Source: Bacteroidota bacterium
Lineage (GTDB): Bacteria; Bacteroidota; Bacteroidia; Bacteroidales; JAAUTT01
Direction: 5' to 3'
Assembly: GCA_023429135.1 (NCBI GenBank)
Contig: JAEYWD010000100.1
Coordinates: 1-64,000, forward strand
DNA length: 64,000 bases
The notes beneath the pieces were generated by a model. That model was not told where the DNA came from. It saw only the letters and a list, made by a program, of their open reading frames with translations, and did no database searches. Position numbers and translations under genes: made by a program. Of the stretch, positions 50,575 to 60,299 are shown piece after piece. How positions within the stretch are numbered: the stretch's first letter is position 1; each line of letters opens with the position of its first letter.

Positions 50575-53500
50575 ATGAACGAGAATTTATTAAACGCGTT
50601 AATGGAATTGATTGCCCTGTTTGCCAGGGTAAATAAAACGCGTTTTATAGACAATGCTCATAGTTTAATAAAGACCTACCTGGAACAAACGGCCACAATT
50701 AAAAACAGTCGTTTGCACATTCGACGGTTTTACGAATACTTCGAACTTTTCTCCGGAACAGATCAGAGCCAACCCATTGATCTGAATTCACTAAAATTAA
50801 AAATCAATGCTATAGTTCAAAAAATTAACTCTGAACTGAATGAAGAAGAGCGCATTGTTTTTTTCCTTTCGTTTTTGGAGCTAATTAAGCTCGACAAGAA
50901 AGTTGAAACTGAAGAACTTCAATTTGCTGAAATACTTTCTGTTGAACTTCATATTTCTCGTAAAGATTATAAAAACAGTCTGATTTTTATTCTTAGTGAA
51001 CAAACCGATAACAGCCTTGAAGAAAATCAGGATTTTTTATTGATTTCGGCACAAAAGAACAATAATTCCGACGAACTGGAAGGTTCTTGGATTGAACAGA
51101 ATCGTCCCCGTAACCAGGAAAGAAAAATGTACCTGATCCGGGAAAGTCTCGAAGGCGAAGTGTTAATTCTGCGGTTACACGGAAGTCATTTCATCGTGGG
51201 TCGGTATTTCGGCAATGAGGCTTTGCTATTGAATAATCGTAAGTATTTGCCCGGGAATTTCTTTCTTATCGGGCAATTCGACCAGCTTAAAATTGGTTCT
51301 GACGTAAAACTCTCATACCAGGAGATAATTGCAGGTTTCAGATCTGGCAACCCACATAGCTTGTTAAAATTTACAGGAGATAATGTTAGTACTAAAGCTT
51401 CTGGGAATATTATCCGATTTGCGCCGTTTAATTTCTGTGAAGAGCCTGGACATTTGGTCCTTGTTCTTTGTAATAATTCTATCGAAAGTAAAAATCTCTC
51501 CTTGCTCCTTACCGGACAGATTCAACTCTCCTCAGGTAAAATTTGCCTGAATGGACACAATATCTATTCGGATCGCTACAGGGTGCATAAAATGATTGGA
51601 CTAGTTCCCCGTGAAAATATATTCGACGAGAATGTTTCGATTTACGAGAATTTGAGGTTCTCTGCGCGACTTTCTTTCCCGGGTTATTCGGAGCAAAAAG
51701 TGCGTCAGATTGTTAATCAAACCATTCAAAACCTTGGTTTAACTGAGTTCAGCCATATTCCTATCCGAAAGATTAATCACGGAATGCCATCCGAGTACCT
51801 GAAAATTCTTATCAATACAGGTATCGAAATAATTCGCGATCCCTTTATCCTCGTGCTCGACATCCCTCTTGAAAAACTTAACTCGACAAGTGCAGAAGAA
51901 TTTTGCAATATATTAAAAACTGAATCAAATAAAGGTAAGCTGATATTTGTAACCTCCACTAATGCAGGAAACTGCATACTTAAAAAGATCGACCGGATGT
52001 GGATTTTTGATTCGGGGGGATATATTATTTACAGAGGTTTGGCTGGCAACGTGCTGAATTATTTCCAGAATGCCGGCAATAACCTTGCTGCAGAATCGGA
52101 TGTTTGCCCTATATGCGGAAATTTAAATGCCGACCAGCTTTATCAAATTATCCATTCGAAGGTTATCGACAATCAGGGAAAAGTAACCCACAGCCGCAGA
52201 ATTTCTCCTGAAGAATGGTATAATATCTATAAAAGGAAAATTGAGTCGGGCGAGTCTCCCTCAGAAAGCAGGAAAGTTATTCCTTCTTATGCATCATCTA
52301 TACCTAATGTTAATTTGCAGTTTAGTGCATACTTTAAAAAACATTTTTTATCGTTAATTTCCAATCCCCGTAAATATTTAATGGTTTTAACCGGGGGTTT
52401 AATCATTGCCTTTCTTACTGCAGGATTACTGCGTTACGACTGGTCAGACAACTACCAGTTCTCGCAACACGAATTCCTGCCATTGCTTTTCTTCCTCAAT
52501 ACTATTATCTGTTTTGTCACCGGAGCGGTCATAGGGTTAAATTTCACGCTTGATGACAAAATACATCTGGCTTACGACCATTTTAAAAACTATAGCTTTT
52601 TCAGTTACCTAAATGTCAAGTACCTTCTTCTGACCATTCAATCATTAATTTTCAGTCTTCTTTTTACTTATATAACTGATAGGATAAGTGGCATATCCAG
52701 CTTATTTCTTGATAACTGGCTTATTTATTTCAGTACCTTTTTTATTGGTGGAAGTATTGGGTTATTTTTAGGATATATTGAATATCAGCTTCGTAATTCA
52801 ATCTTTATTACAGCAATTCTGTTGGTCCTGAATGTACTTTTCAGTGGATACATACTGCCTTACAACTCTTTACCAAAGCAGTTGGCATCCGAGAAGTATG
52901 TGCCAGCATTTGCCGAAATATTTCCCGGTCGTTGGGCCTACGAAGCTCTTATTGTGCAGCAAGCCAAAGACAATAAATATCAAAAAATGCTTTTCCAGGT
53001 GGAACAGCAAATTTCAGATTTAACTTTTAAGGCCAACATCCTTATTCCTAAACTACAGGAACAATTGTACAATTCTAAACAGTCATCCTCAAAACCCTTG
53101 AATTTCCAGATTTTTTATAAAGATCTAAAAGAAATAAACAATCGCTATCCCGAAATTTATCCATTCGAATTTCTGGAAGAACTGGATGAAGTTACAATAA
53201 AAGAATATGTTATAACAGAGCTTGAAGAATATATGCGTTTTATCCAGTTTCAGCTCTACGAAAAGCTTGAAGTCTCTTTAGACAGTAAAAACAAATTACG
53301 AAATAGTTTAAAAGATTCTCTTGGACAGGAAAATTATACCAAACTTCTTAAGAGTAATTTTAACGTTCCTTTACAGATGTATGTATCAGCAAAAAAACCT
53401 GGAAGAAATTTTATTGAAACTGATGGCGAAATAATACAAACTGATGAGCCCATTTATCGATTACCCGATAATAACTTTGGGCGTTCCCATTTCTTTGCTC

Positions 53501-53622
53501 CCCAAAAACTTATGAATGGATTCTATTACGACACTACTTATTTTAATCTTTTTGCTTTATGGCTTGAAATTTTTATGATCTACCTCTCTTCGCTTATCCT
53601 TCGCAAAAAGGCCGTTATTTAA
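50575..53622 (+). CDS. TerB-like/ABC-fold/membrane fusion protein with degenerate ATPase site
   Basis: 1015 residues. Order: TerB-like helical domain (about 1-145), a linker with a TerC/FHA-like beta segment (about 180-285), an ABC-type nucleotide-binding fold (about 285-490), a CPICG zinc motif (about 513), then an ABC-2-type membrane domain with helices from about 600 and a long outside insert. Every ATPase motif is changed: the Walker A region is NNSIESKNL (only Lys306 kept), the signature is NHGMPSEY at 401-408, Walker B reads LVLDIPLEKL with Ile430 for the catalytic Glu, and the switch His is replaced by Thr462. It probably does not hydrolyse ATP. It ends 4 bases into the convergent Crp/Fnr gene. 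Confidence 0.8.
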   Translation: MNENLLNALMELIALFARVNKTRFIDNAHSLIKTYLEQTATIKNSRLHIRRFYEYFELFSGTDQSQPIDLNSLKLKINAIVQKINSELNEEERIVFFLSFLELIKLDKKVETEELQFAEILSVELHISRKDYKNSLIFILSEQTDNSLEENQDFLLISAQKNNNSDELEGSWIEQNRPRNQERKMYLIRESLEGEVLILRLHGSHFIVGRYFGNEALLLNNRKYLPGNFFLIGQFDQLKIGSDVKLSYQEIIAGFRSGNPHSLLKFTGDNVSTKASGNIIRFAPFNFCEEPGHLVLVLCNNSIESKNLSLLLTGQIQLSSGKICLNGHNIYSDRYRVHKMIGLVPRENIFDENVSIYENLRFSARLSFPGYSEQKVRQIVNQTIQNLGLTEFSHIPIRKINHGMPSEYLKILINTGIEIIRDPFILVLDIPLEKLNSTSAEEFCNILKTESNKGKLIFVTSTNAGNCILKKIDRMWIFDSGGYIIYRGLAGNVLNYFQNAGNNLAAESDVCPICGNLNADQLYQIIHSKVIDNQGKVTHSRRISPEEWYNIYKRKIESGESPSESRKVIPSYASSIPNVNLQFSAYFKKHFLSLISNPRKYLMVLTGGLIIAFLTAGLLRYDWSDNYQFSQHEFLPLLFFLNTIICFVTGAVIGLNFTLDDKIHLAYDHFKNYSFFSYLNVKYLLLTIQSLIFSLLFTYITDRISGISSLFLDNWLIYFSTFFIGGSIGLFLGYIEYQLRNSIFITAILLVLNVLFSGYILPYNSLPKQLASEKYVPAFAEIFPGRWAYEALIVQQAKDNKYQKMLFQVEQQISDLTFKANILIPKLQEQLYNSKQSSSKPLNFQIFYKDLKEINNRYPEIYPFEFLEELDEVTIKEYVITELEEYMRFIQFQLYEKLEVSLDSKNKLRNSLKDSLGQENYTKLLKSNFNVPLQMYVSAKKPGRNFIETDGEIIQTDEPIYRLPDNNFGRSHFFAPQKLMNGFYYDTTYFNLFALWLEIFMIYLSSLILRKKAVI

Positions 53623-54317
53623 CCCAATTCACTAAGTGTCTTAATAATTTTCATACTCTTAATCTCCACTTCCGAGCCATTTAGTTCAATAATCTTGTCG
53701 TTCTTAAATTCTGTCAGAGTTCTAATAAAGCTTTCTTTTGTTGTGCCTGCAAGCTCTGCAAGTTCTCTTCTGGTAAGTGGTAAGGTATAACTTGTATTGT
53801 GAAATATCTTTTCGGCGAAATAAAGAAGTACGTCGGCAATGCGGCCTGGTAACTGTTTGTGCGACTGACTCATTAATCGCTCAAAAACAAAAAGATTCTC
53901 CAGGCTGATGGTGTTAATCAGTTTGTTTGCAAACAAACCGTTCTCCTTAATAATTGTCTTGAAAATATTGATGTCGGAAAAGCAAATCTCTGTAGATTCT
54001 ATAGCAGCGGCTGAGTATTGATGAATATCATGTCCGAAGACCGATGTTAGACCTAAAAAGCAGTTTGGTGTCTCAATTTTTAAAATAAGTACTTTCCCGT
54101 TTCTTCCTTCTTTATAGATTTTAACCAAACCGGACTTAACATACATAATATGCGAAGTCCTGGTATTCTGCAGAAATATCACATCTCTCTCTTTATACCG
54201 GACAATGTTGCTGTTTTTTATAATAACCTCACGTTGTTCTTCGGTAAGAACATTCATGAATGGCAAATTAATTTCAGTTGTATCTGCAGCTTGTTCCTGT
54301 GAAAAGTTTGAGATCAT
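53619..54317 (-). CDS. Crp/Fnr-family transcriptional regulator (second of two)
   Basis: 232 residues: cyclic-nucleotide-binding-like barrel (about 18-130), dimer helix, and winged helix (about 165-215; LTRRELAELAGTTKESFIRTL). Only two cysteines lie in the N-terminal half, so no iron-sulfur cluster is expected. It is convergent with the ABC-fold gene (4-base overlap) and divergent from the chemosensory cluster, which begins 262 bases to the right. Its operators might be there or upstream of pckG. The two window copies differ in length and sequence, so they are distinct paralogues. Confidence 0.9.
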   Translation of the reverse strand: MISNFSQEQAADTTEINLPFMNVLTEEQREVIIKNSNIVRYKERDVIFLQNTRTSHIMYVKSGLVKIYKEGRNGKVLILKIETPNCFLGLTSVFGHDIHQYSAAAIESTEICFSDINIFKTIIKENGLFANKLINTISLENLFVFERLMSQSHKQLPGRIADVLLYFAEKIFHNTSYTLPLTRRELAELAGTTKESFIRTLTEFKNDKIIELNGSEVEIKSMKIIKTLSELG

Positions 54318-54579
54318 GTTTATACTGCTTTAATGTTTTAAATATACAAAATAATCTGAATTAAAGAATACCCTTTGCTTATTTATTGAATAAAATTAGT
54401 ATTGATATTCTGAACGTTACAAAACGCTCGGTGATACAAATCATCAGCCGATGGTAATTGATCTCAACTGAAATACCTTTAAAATGATCACTTTCAGGGA
54501 TATATTTACATATATTTTAATAATTCGATGTAAATATTTAAGAGGAATTATTATCTTTAATTACGATAAACGAAATGAA

Positions 54580-54963
54580 ATGAAAAAAAAGATAAATTCT
54601 CGCATTCTGGTAGTAGATGACTCCTCAACTAATATAGTCCTTTTGGAAGCTATTTTGAATGGACAGGGGTATCAGATAGAAACAGCCCAATCAGTAAAAG
54701 AAGCGCATACTATCATAAAAAAAGAACCAGTAAACCTTATATTATTGGATCTCCTCATGCCACGTGTCAGTGGGTACGACTTTTTAAAAGAAATTAAAAG
54801 CAACGAAGCCACTAAAAATATTCCTGTAATTATTGTATCGGCTGTGGCAGATCCTGAAAACAAGAAAAAATCTCTCGAAATGGGTGCATTGGACTTCGTA
54901 AATAAGCCAATTGACATTCAGGATTTTATAACGAAGGTAGATACTGTACTCAAGAACAATTGA
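54580..54963 (+). CDS. CheY-like single-domain response regulator
   Basis: The long frame begins at 54484 but the Met at 54580 starts a clean receiver domain of 127 residues (MKKKINSRILVVDDSST), so that start is used. Acidic pair Asp13-Asp14, phospho-acceptor Asp57 (LILLDLLMP), Ser87 and Lys109 (FVNKP) are all in place. There is no output domain. It stands first in the chemosensory cluster, 76 bases before the coiled-coil protein, and may be a partner of the hybrid kinase or of CheA. Confidence 0.9.
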   Translation: MKKKINSRILVVDDSSTNIVLLEAILNGQGYQIETAQSVKEAHTIIKKEPVNLILLDLLMPRVSGYDFLKEIKSNEATKNIPVIIVSAVADPENKKKSLEMGALDFVNKPIDIQDFITKVDTVLKNN

Positions 54964-55039
54964 TTTTTTTCTGTCATATTTTGCTAACCTTTATAACCTG
55001 AATGCTAGTATTCACGTATAGGGATTATTCCAAAAAAAC

Positions 55040-56863
55040 ATGAAAGAGACAAACGCAGAGAATACACAGTTAAGCACTTTATTAAATGCTTATTCCATTC
55101 AGGAAATTACATCGTTATTCGCAGTCATAGACGAGAAGATATTAGCACTTCACAATTGTTCATCCGATGACTTCCTTTCATTAAATGCCTACTTTAAAAG
55201 GTACTATAAAGATTCGAAAGTAATCTCGCAGAATGCTTCCGACATTCTCAATATTATTGTTGACCAGGGAAAGAAAGACGAAATTTTCAAGACCCTGACT
55301 CATTTTCACTGCGAACTTTCAGCTCACCTTCATGATTTTGAAAAATTATCCGATAAACTCACGGGTGGCTTTGAAAATATGGTTCGCGATATTGAGCACA
55401 TGTTTGTACCCTCAAATAATTTGAAACAGGATTTGATGACGCTCAAACTCCTGGTTGCGAATTTAAAAATTAACATTACTGTTTCGGCTGTTCCTCGTAA
55501 AATGCAGAAAAAAGCAAACGATTTTAACGAAATAATCATTCAAACAAAATCGTTCTTCACCGAGTTTTATAATACACTCAATCTCTTAAAAACCCAGTTA
55601 AAGCAGAATATCGATTTCATATCCGAACTCGAAGGAAAAAATACAGAGAATATTGGTGAGATTCTTGTTGAACTTCAAAACAGCTCTGCTCTTTTCAATC
55701 AGAAATACCAGGAAGCCCAGGAGCTTCTTCCAAAACTGCAGGAAAGCACCGAATCTACAGCCTCGAATATCGGGAAAATTATTACCAATCTTCAATATCA
55801 CGATATTATAAGGCAGAAAATTGAACATATACAGCAAACACATAAAGAAATTCTTAAGGAACTAAATCAGGTATCCTCGCCAACAGACGAATTAAGTCAG
55901 CAAAACCAGGTTAAATGTTTCCTTCAGATCAGAGATGTTGCTGGCCTGCAAGCTGCTCAGCTTATACATGCCAATAAAGAATATCAGAAAGCCATCGAAA
56001 TAATTTCGGATAAATTCTTACAGGTTGGAAATGAAATGACTGTTATTGCTGATATGTGCCATAAATTCATTGGCAATAACTCATCGCAATCGCACTTTAA
56101 AGATATTATAGATAAAATTGAACGTACAACATACTTTATAGATGTTTACAGCAAATCGTTAAATCTTTTGAAAGAGCGGTATTATAAATCGAAAGATAAG
56201 CTTAGCGAAATTCTGAATAACTATTTTGAGCTATCCGATTTTATACAAACCATTGAAAGAAACATATTAAAATCAATAGACAATCAACCCCTTCCGGAAG
56301 ACGAGAATAATACAATTACCCAGATTAGGCAAATTCTGGAGGGTATGAAGTCGATTCTTGCGCAGCACGATAAATTGTTCGAAAAGATAAAAGTTGAATT
56401 TGCGGACGCTGACAATACCGTTGAGACTTATTATAAAAACGGTACGGTAGCTACAAATCTGAACGAATTTTCGGTTTTAAGTGAAAGAATCATTTCTTTT
56501 CTGAAAGACAGTAATCAAAAGGTATACAAAACAATAGAGGAGAATCAGATCCTGAGCCGCCAGGTTTCAAACGATATAAAATCGTCTCTTGAACAAATAA
56601 AGTATTACGAATTTTTCGACAAAACTATTGACGAAATTATTGGGCAATTGAACGAAATTAACTTTAAATTGCAGAATGTTGAGAGTCCCGACGATGAACA
56701 TAAACGGATCAATCTCGAACATATTAAGGCAAAATATACGATGCAGAGTGAACATATTATTCACGAAAACATCTCTAACGAAAAGAATTTGAGCCAATCG
56801 GACCTGATTTCGATCGACAGCACCGGAGTAGATGAAGACGATGATAATTTGGAACTGTTCTAG
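55040..56863 (+). CDS. Large coiled-coil protein with CheZ-like DxxxQ motif
   Basis: 607 residues, soluble, almost entirely helical, with no transmembrane segment, HAMP or MCP hairpin tip. At 251-262 the motif LQYHDIIRQKIE lines up with the CheZ active site (D-x-x-x-Q; Asp255 and Gln259 here, Asp143 and Gln147 in E. coli CheZ). The C-terminus is acidic and ends in DDDNLELF, like CheZ's CheY-P-binding tail that ends in Phe. A related RDVAGLQAAQLIHA lies near 298-311. Encoded between two CheY-type receivers and CheA/CheW, it is a good candidate for a CheY-P phosphatase of an undescribed type. Family membership is inferred and needs a profile search. Confidence 0.7.
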   Translation: MKETNAENTQLSTLLNAYSIQEITSLFAVIDEKILALHNCSSDDFLSLNAYFKRYYKDSKVISQNASDILNIIVDQGKKDEIFKTLTHFHCELSAHLHDFEKLSDKLTGGFENMVRDIEHMFVPSNNLKQDLMTLKLLVANLKINITVSAVPRKMQKKANDFNEIIIQTKSFFTEFYNTLNLLKTQLKQNIDFISELEGKNTENIGEILVELQNSSALFNQKYQEAQELLPKLQESTESTASNIGKIITNLQYHDIIRQKIEHIQQTHKEILKELNQVSSPTDELSQQNQVKCFLQIRDVAGLQAAQLIHANKEYQKAIEIISDKFLQVGNEMTVIADMCHKFIGNNSSQSHFKDIIDKIERTTYFIDVYSKSLNLLKERYYKSKDKLSEILNNYFELSDFIQTIERNILKSIDNQPLPEDENNTITQIRQILEGMKSILAQHDKLFEKIKVEFADADNTVETYYKNGTVATNLNEFSVLSERIISFLKDSNQKVYKTIEENQILSRQVSNDIKSSLEQIKYYEFFDKTIDEIIGQLNEINFKLQNVESPDDEHKRINLEHIKAKYTMQSEHIIHENISNEKNLSQSDLISIDSTGVDEDDDNLELF

Positions 56864-56898
56864 AAATATTGTATCTTAAAAATATATTTGGTATCAGG

Positions 56899-57219
56899 AT
56901 GAAAAAAAACACCATTGAAATAATGAAAGAGAAGAAAGGAGAACCTCGAAAGGGTGTCCTCACTCTCGACCATGAAATTACCTTTACTAACGCTAATGAA
57001 CTCCTGGACAACTATATTGCTTCAAAGGATAAGTTCGACGTTTTGGTAATGCAAGGCAATGTAGATCTACTGGATCTCAGCGGTATCCAGGCAATTTATT
57101 CCATACGAAAAAGCCTGAAAGATAATGGCAAAAACATATCTCTTGGAATAAAAATGAACGAGGAATCTAAAAGTTTAATCCTTCGTTCCGGTTTTAAGGA
57201 AATATTCGAAATTTTTTAG
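56899..57219 (+). CDS. STAS-domain protein
   Basis: Start at 56899 (ATG) is preferred over the TTG at 56869. The 106-residue product is one STAS domain (KGVLTLDHEITFTNANELLDNYI, LVMQGNVDLLDLSGIQAIYSIRKSL). In anti-sigma-factor antagonists a Ser or Thr at the loop after DLLDLSG is phosphorylated by a kinase; here the LSG serine is present. STAS domains next to chemotaxis genes can switch partners under phosphorylation. It precedes cheY by 24 bases and follows the coiled-coil gene by 35. Confidence 0.8.
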   Translation: MKKNTIEIMKEKKGEPRKGVLTLDHEITFTNANELLDNYIASKDKFDVLVMQGNVDLLDLSGIQAIYSIRKSLKDNGKNISLGIKMNEESKSLILRSGFKEIFEIF

Positions 57220-57243
57220 TATAAAACATATCTAATCAGCAAT

Positions 57244-57609
57244 ATGGCAAAAACTATATTAATTGTAGACGATTCAGAAAGTATCAGGGAAGTTGTAAGC
57301 TTTACTCTTGAGCATGAAGGTTATAATGTTTTAGTAGCTGTTGACGGGAAAGACGCTCTTAAATTTCTCGATGGCACTAAAATTGACCTAATCATTACCG
57401 ACCTTCACATGCCGGTTTTAGACGGTATAGGTTTAATCAAGGAAGTAAGGGCACTTTCGGATTATCAAAGAATCCCTATCTTATTTCTCACAACCGAATC
57501 GCAGGCTGCCAAAAAAATGGAAGCAAAAGAAGCCGGTGCGACTGGTTGGATTATCAAACCATTTGTTCCTGCGAAACTTATCGAAGCAATAAATAAAGTA
57601 CTCAGGTAG
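57244..57609 (+). CDS. cheY: Chemotaxis response regulator CheY
   Basis: 121 residues, a single receiver: acidic pair Asp9-Asp10, phospho-acceptor Asp53 (LIITDLHMP), Thr83-Thr84 and Lys105 (WIIKPF). Its stop codon is immediately followed by the cheA ATG, so the two are translationally coupled and CheY is the likely direct CheA target. The output is not flagellar because no flagellar gene is visible and the lineage lacks flagella. Confidence 0.93.
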   Translation: MAKTILIVDDSESIREVVSFTLEHEGYNVLVAVDGKDALKFLDGTKIDLIITDLHMPVLDGIGLIKEVRALSDYQRIPILFLTTESQAAKKMEAKEAGATGWIIKPFVPAKLIEAINKVLR

Positions 57610-59661
57610 ATGGATAACTTCAGGAAAAAGTTCATAGAAGAAGCCTCCGAACACATTCAGGATCTGGAACAGGCTTTATTGGAACTGGAACACTCTCCGG
57701 GGAATAAACCTCTGATCGAGAGAGTTTTCAGGGCAATGCATTCGCTCAAGGGAAGCGGTGCCATGTTCGGATTTGAGAAAGTGAGTGAATTTACTCATCA
57801 TTTGGAGACAATCTACGATCTGGTTCGTAACGACGAAATGGTTATTAATTCAGAACTTCTGAATTTGACTCTAAAATCGGTCGACCATCTTTCGCTTCTT
57901 TTAAATGAAGAAAATCAGGATCCTGAAGAGCTCCTTGAAAAGCATAACGACCTGATAAAACAGATTGAAGATTTTATTGAAAACAGCAGGGAATCATCTA
58001 GCCCCTCTCTAACCACCCGCGACGGCAAAAAGGTGGAAAAGGTCCTTCAGACTTATTTTGTTATTTTCCAACCCAATGAAGATATCATGAAAAATGGAAC
58101 CAATCCATTATTTCTGATCGATGAACTTCATTCTTTAGGAAAATGTCAGGCAATTCCCATTCATTACAAAATACCGGTCCCGGAAGAATTCGACAGAGAC
58201 AAATGCTATGTAAGCTGGCAAATTTTTCTTGCTACCGACGTGGATATCAATGCCATTACCGATGTTTTTATATTCGTTGAAGACGAATGTGTTCTGGAAG
58301 TAAATCAGATTTTTGATGGTAATCTCCTTGACAACGAAGAATTTCTGACAAAACTAGGCGAGTTCCAGTTGGTTCAGAAAGAGATTACAGTTAGTGAAAT
58401 TAAAGATATTGTAGCTGGAATTAACCAGCCCGAAGTTAAACAAACGGTTAAAACTGAAGAACGTACTGTTGTTACACCAAAAGAACAGACTATATCTAGC
58501 ATTAGAGTATCTTCGGATAAATTAGATCAATTAATGAACCTGGTGAGCGAAATGGTTACAACACAAGCTCGCTTAAGCTTATATGCCGAACAGGATGGCC
58601 GGCCCGAATTACTCAATATTGCTGAAAACGTTCAGAAACTATCGAGGCAACTTCGCGACAACGCCTTTAGTATTGTTCTTATACCAATCGAAAATATGCT
58701 CACACGCTTTCAGAGGCTGGTGCGCGATCTTTCGAAAGAGTTGAAAAAAGAAGTTGTCTTTGAAGCCGAAGGAATTGACACTGAACTCGATAAAACCATT
58801 ATCGAAAACCTCACCGATCCTTTGATGCATATCTTACGTAACAGTCTGGATCATGGAATAGAGCTTCCCGACATTCGTATGAAACTAGGTAAACCAAGGG
58901 TTGGTAAGATACTTCTGAAAGCATTTTACTCTGGAGCAAATGTAATAATTCAGATTTTTGACGATGGTGCCGGTATAGATCCAAATTTCATCCGCGCCAA
59001 AGCTGTAAATAAAGGATTGATTAATTCCGAAGCTCAGCTTTCGAAACGCGAAATACTCGACCTGGTATTTATTCCCGGCTTTTCAACTGCATCCAAGGTT
59101 ACCGATGTTTCGGGACGTGGAGTGGGTATGGACGTAGTAAAACGTAAAATTGCTGATATACGTGGTGAAGTGGATCTGGAGTCGGAAGTCGGAGCAGGAA
59201 CCACCCTAACTATAAAACTTCCTTTAACGCTCTCTATCATTGACGGATTACTTGTCAAAATTGCGGAAGTTTTCTATGTAATTCCTCTCACAGTTATAGA
59301 CAAAATATACGCCGTTGAGCATAAAAAGCTCATGAAATCGTTTAATAATGTCGTAGTTCTGGATGGAGAACAGGTTCCATTCTTTCATCTGAGAAATGAG
59401 TTCTTGCTTCCCGAAAGTACATCCGAATTTGAAGAAGTTATTGTAGTACGCTACGAAGACAAGAGAGTAGGTATTGCTGTGGATAACGTAATTGGAGAAT
59501 ACCAGGCCGTTCTTAAACCATTAGGAAAACATTACAAAAGACAAGAAATAATCTCAGGAGCAACTATACTGGGCGATGGAACTATTGCCCTTGTTCTTGA
59601 TACCAATAAAGCTATAAAACAATTTGCCAACCAAACTATAATTAAGGAGGAAGTTCAATGA
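57610..59661 (+). CDS. cheA: Chemotaxis histidine kinase CheA
   Basis: 683 residues. P1 phosphotransfer domain with His44 in HSLKGSGAMFGF, a linker containing a CheA-type P2-like segment (YFVIFQPNEDIMKNGTNPL near 152, RDKCYVSWQIFL near 195), P3 dimerisation helix near 297-340, P4 ATPase (N box HILRNSLDHGIE at 407-418, G1 FDDGAGID, G2 VSGRGVGMDVVK), and P5 CheW-like domain (about 540-675). All catalytic residues are present. It overlaps cheW by 4 bases. Confidence 0.96.
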   Translation: MDNFRKKFIEEASEHIQDLEQALLELEHSPGNKPLIERVFRAMHSLKGSGAMFGFEKVSEFTHHLETIYDLVRNDEMVINSELLNLTLKSVDHLSLLLNEENQDPEELLEKHNDLIKQIEDFIENSRESSSPSLTTRDGKKVEKVLQTYFVIFQPNEDIMKNGTNPLFLIDELHSLGKCQAIPIHYKIPVPEEFDRDKCYVSWQIFLATDVDINAITDVFIFVEDECVLEVNQIFDGNLLDNEEFLTKLGEFQLVQKEITVSEIKDIVAGINQPEVKQTVKTEERTVVTPKEQTISSIRVSSDKLDQLMNLVSEMVTTQARLSLYAEQDGRPELLNIAENVQKLSRQLRDNAFSIVLIPIENMLTRFQRLVRDLSKELKKEVVFEAEGIDTELDKTIIENLTDPLMHILRNSLDHGIELPDIRMKLGKPRVGKILLKAFYSGANVIIQIFDDGAGIDPNFIRAKAVNKGLINSEAQLSKREILDLVFIPGFSTASKVTDVSGRGVGMDVVKRKIADIRGEVDLESEVGAGTTLTIKLPLTLSIIDGLLVKIAEVFYVIPLTVIDKIYAVEHKKLMKSFNNVVVLDGEQVPFFHLRNEFLLPESTSEFEEVIVVRYEDKRVGIAVDNVIGEYQAVLKPLGKHYKRQEIISGATILGDGTIALVLDTNKAIKQFANQTIIKEEVQ

Positions 59662-60191
59662 AAGATTCTACATCAAAAATAAACTCCTATTTGACTTTTA
59701 AATTAGAGGATGAAATTTTTGGGGCGAACGTTTCCAAGGTGTTAAATATTTTGGAAATGACTAAGATAACTAAGGTTCCCAAAGCTCCGAATTATATGAA
59801 AGGCGTTATCAATCTGCGTGGAGCTGTTCTCCCGCTTATTGACACCCGGATTAAATTCGATATGGGCGAAACTAATTATACCACAAATACCTGTATCCTG
59901 GTTTTAGATATCGATATGGCAGGTGAATCGGTTCATGTTGGAGCTCTTGTGGATTCTGTTCAGGAAGTTATTGAAATTGACGACGCTTCTATACAACCAC
60001 CACCCAGTATTGGAAGTAAATATAAATCGGAATTTATTGAAGGCATGGCTAAAATAAACGACGAATTTATTATGCTCCTGAATATGGACCTTATCTTTTC
60101 CACTGACGAACTCTCATTGTTGCGCGATTCTTCATCCGATGTTCAGGCTGAACAGGATGCAGTTGTCGAAAAGAAAGGAACAAAGAAGTAA
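59658..60191 (+). CDS. cheW: Chemotaxis coupling protein CheW
   Basis: 177 residues of CheW fold with the family core: EDEIFGANVSKVLNILEM, MKGVINLRGAVLPLIDTRIKF (the GVINLRG loop contacts receptor and kinase), VGALVDSVQEVIEI, and a final MLLNMDLIFS. It is slightly longer than E. coli CheW, with an acidic C-terminal tail. Its start overlaps the cheA stop (ATGA). It should bridge CheA to receptors, but no receptor gene lies in this window. Confidence 0.95.
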   Translation: MKDSTSKINSYLTFKLEDEIFGANVSKVLNILEMTKITKVPKAPNYMKGVINLRGAVLPLIDTRIKFDMGETNYTTNTCILVLDIDMAGESVHVGALVDSVQEVIEIDDASIQPPPSIGSKYKSEFIEGMAKINDEFIMLLNMDLIFSTDELSLLRDSSSDVQAEQDAVVEKKGTKK

Positions 60192-60299
60192 TATCTGATT
60201 TTTAAGATTCTTTAGATATTTTCTTGCCCAAAATGCACAGTAACGTTTTTTGCTGTGGAGGAATGCGTTTGTCCATTCAGTACGTTAAATTAGCACCTT

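Noticed and set aside
55040..56863. Methyl-accepting chemoreceptor
   Set aside because: It is helical like an MCP but has no hairpin-tip motif, transmembrane helix or HAMP domain.
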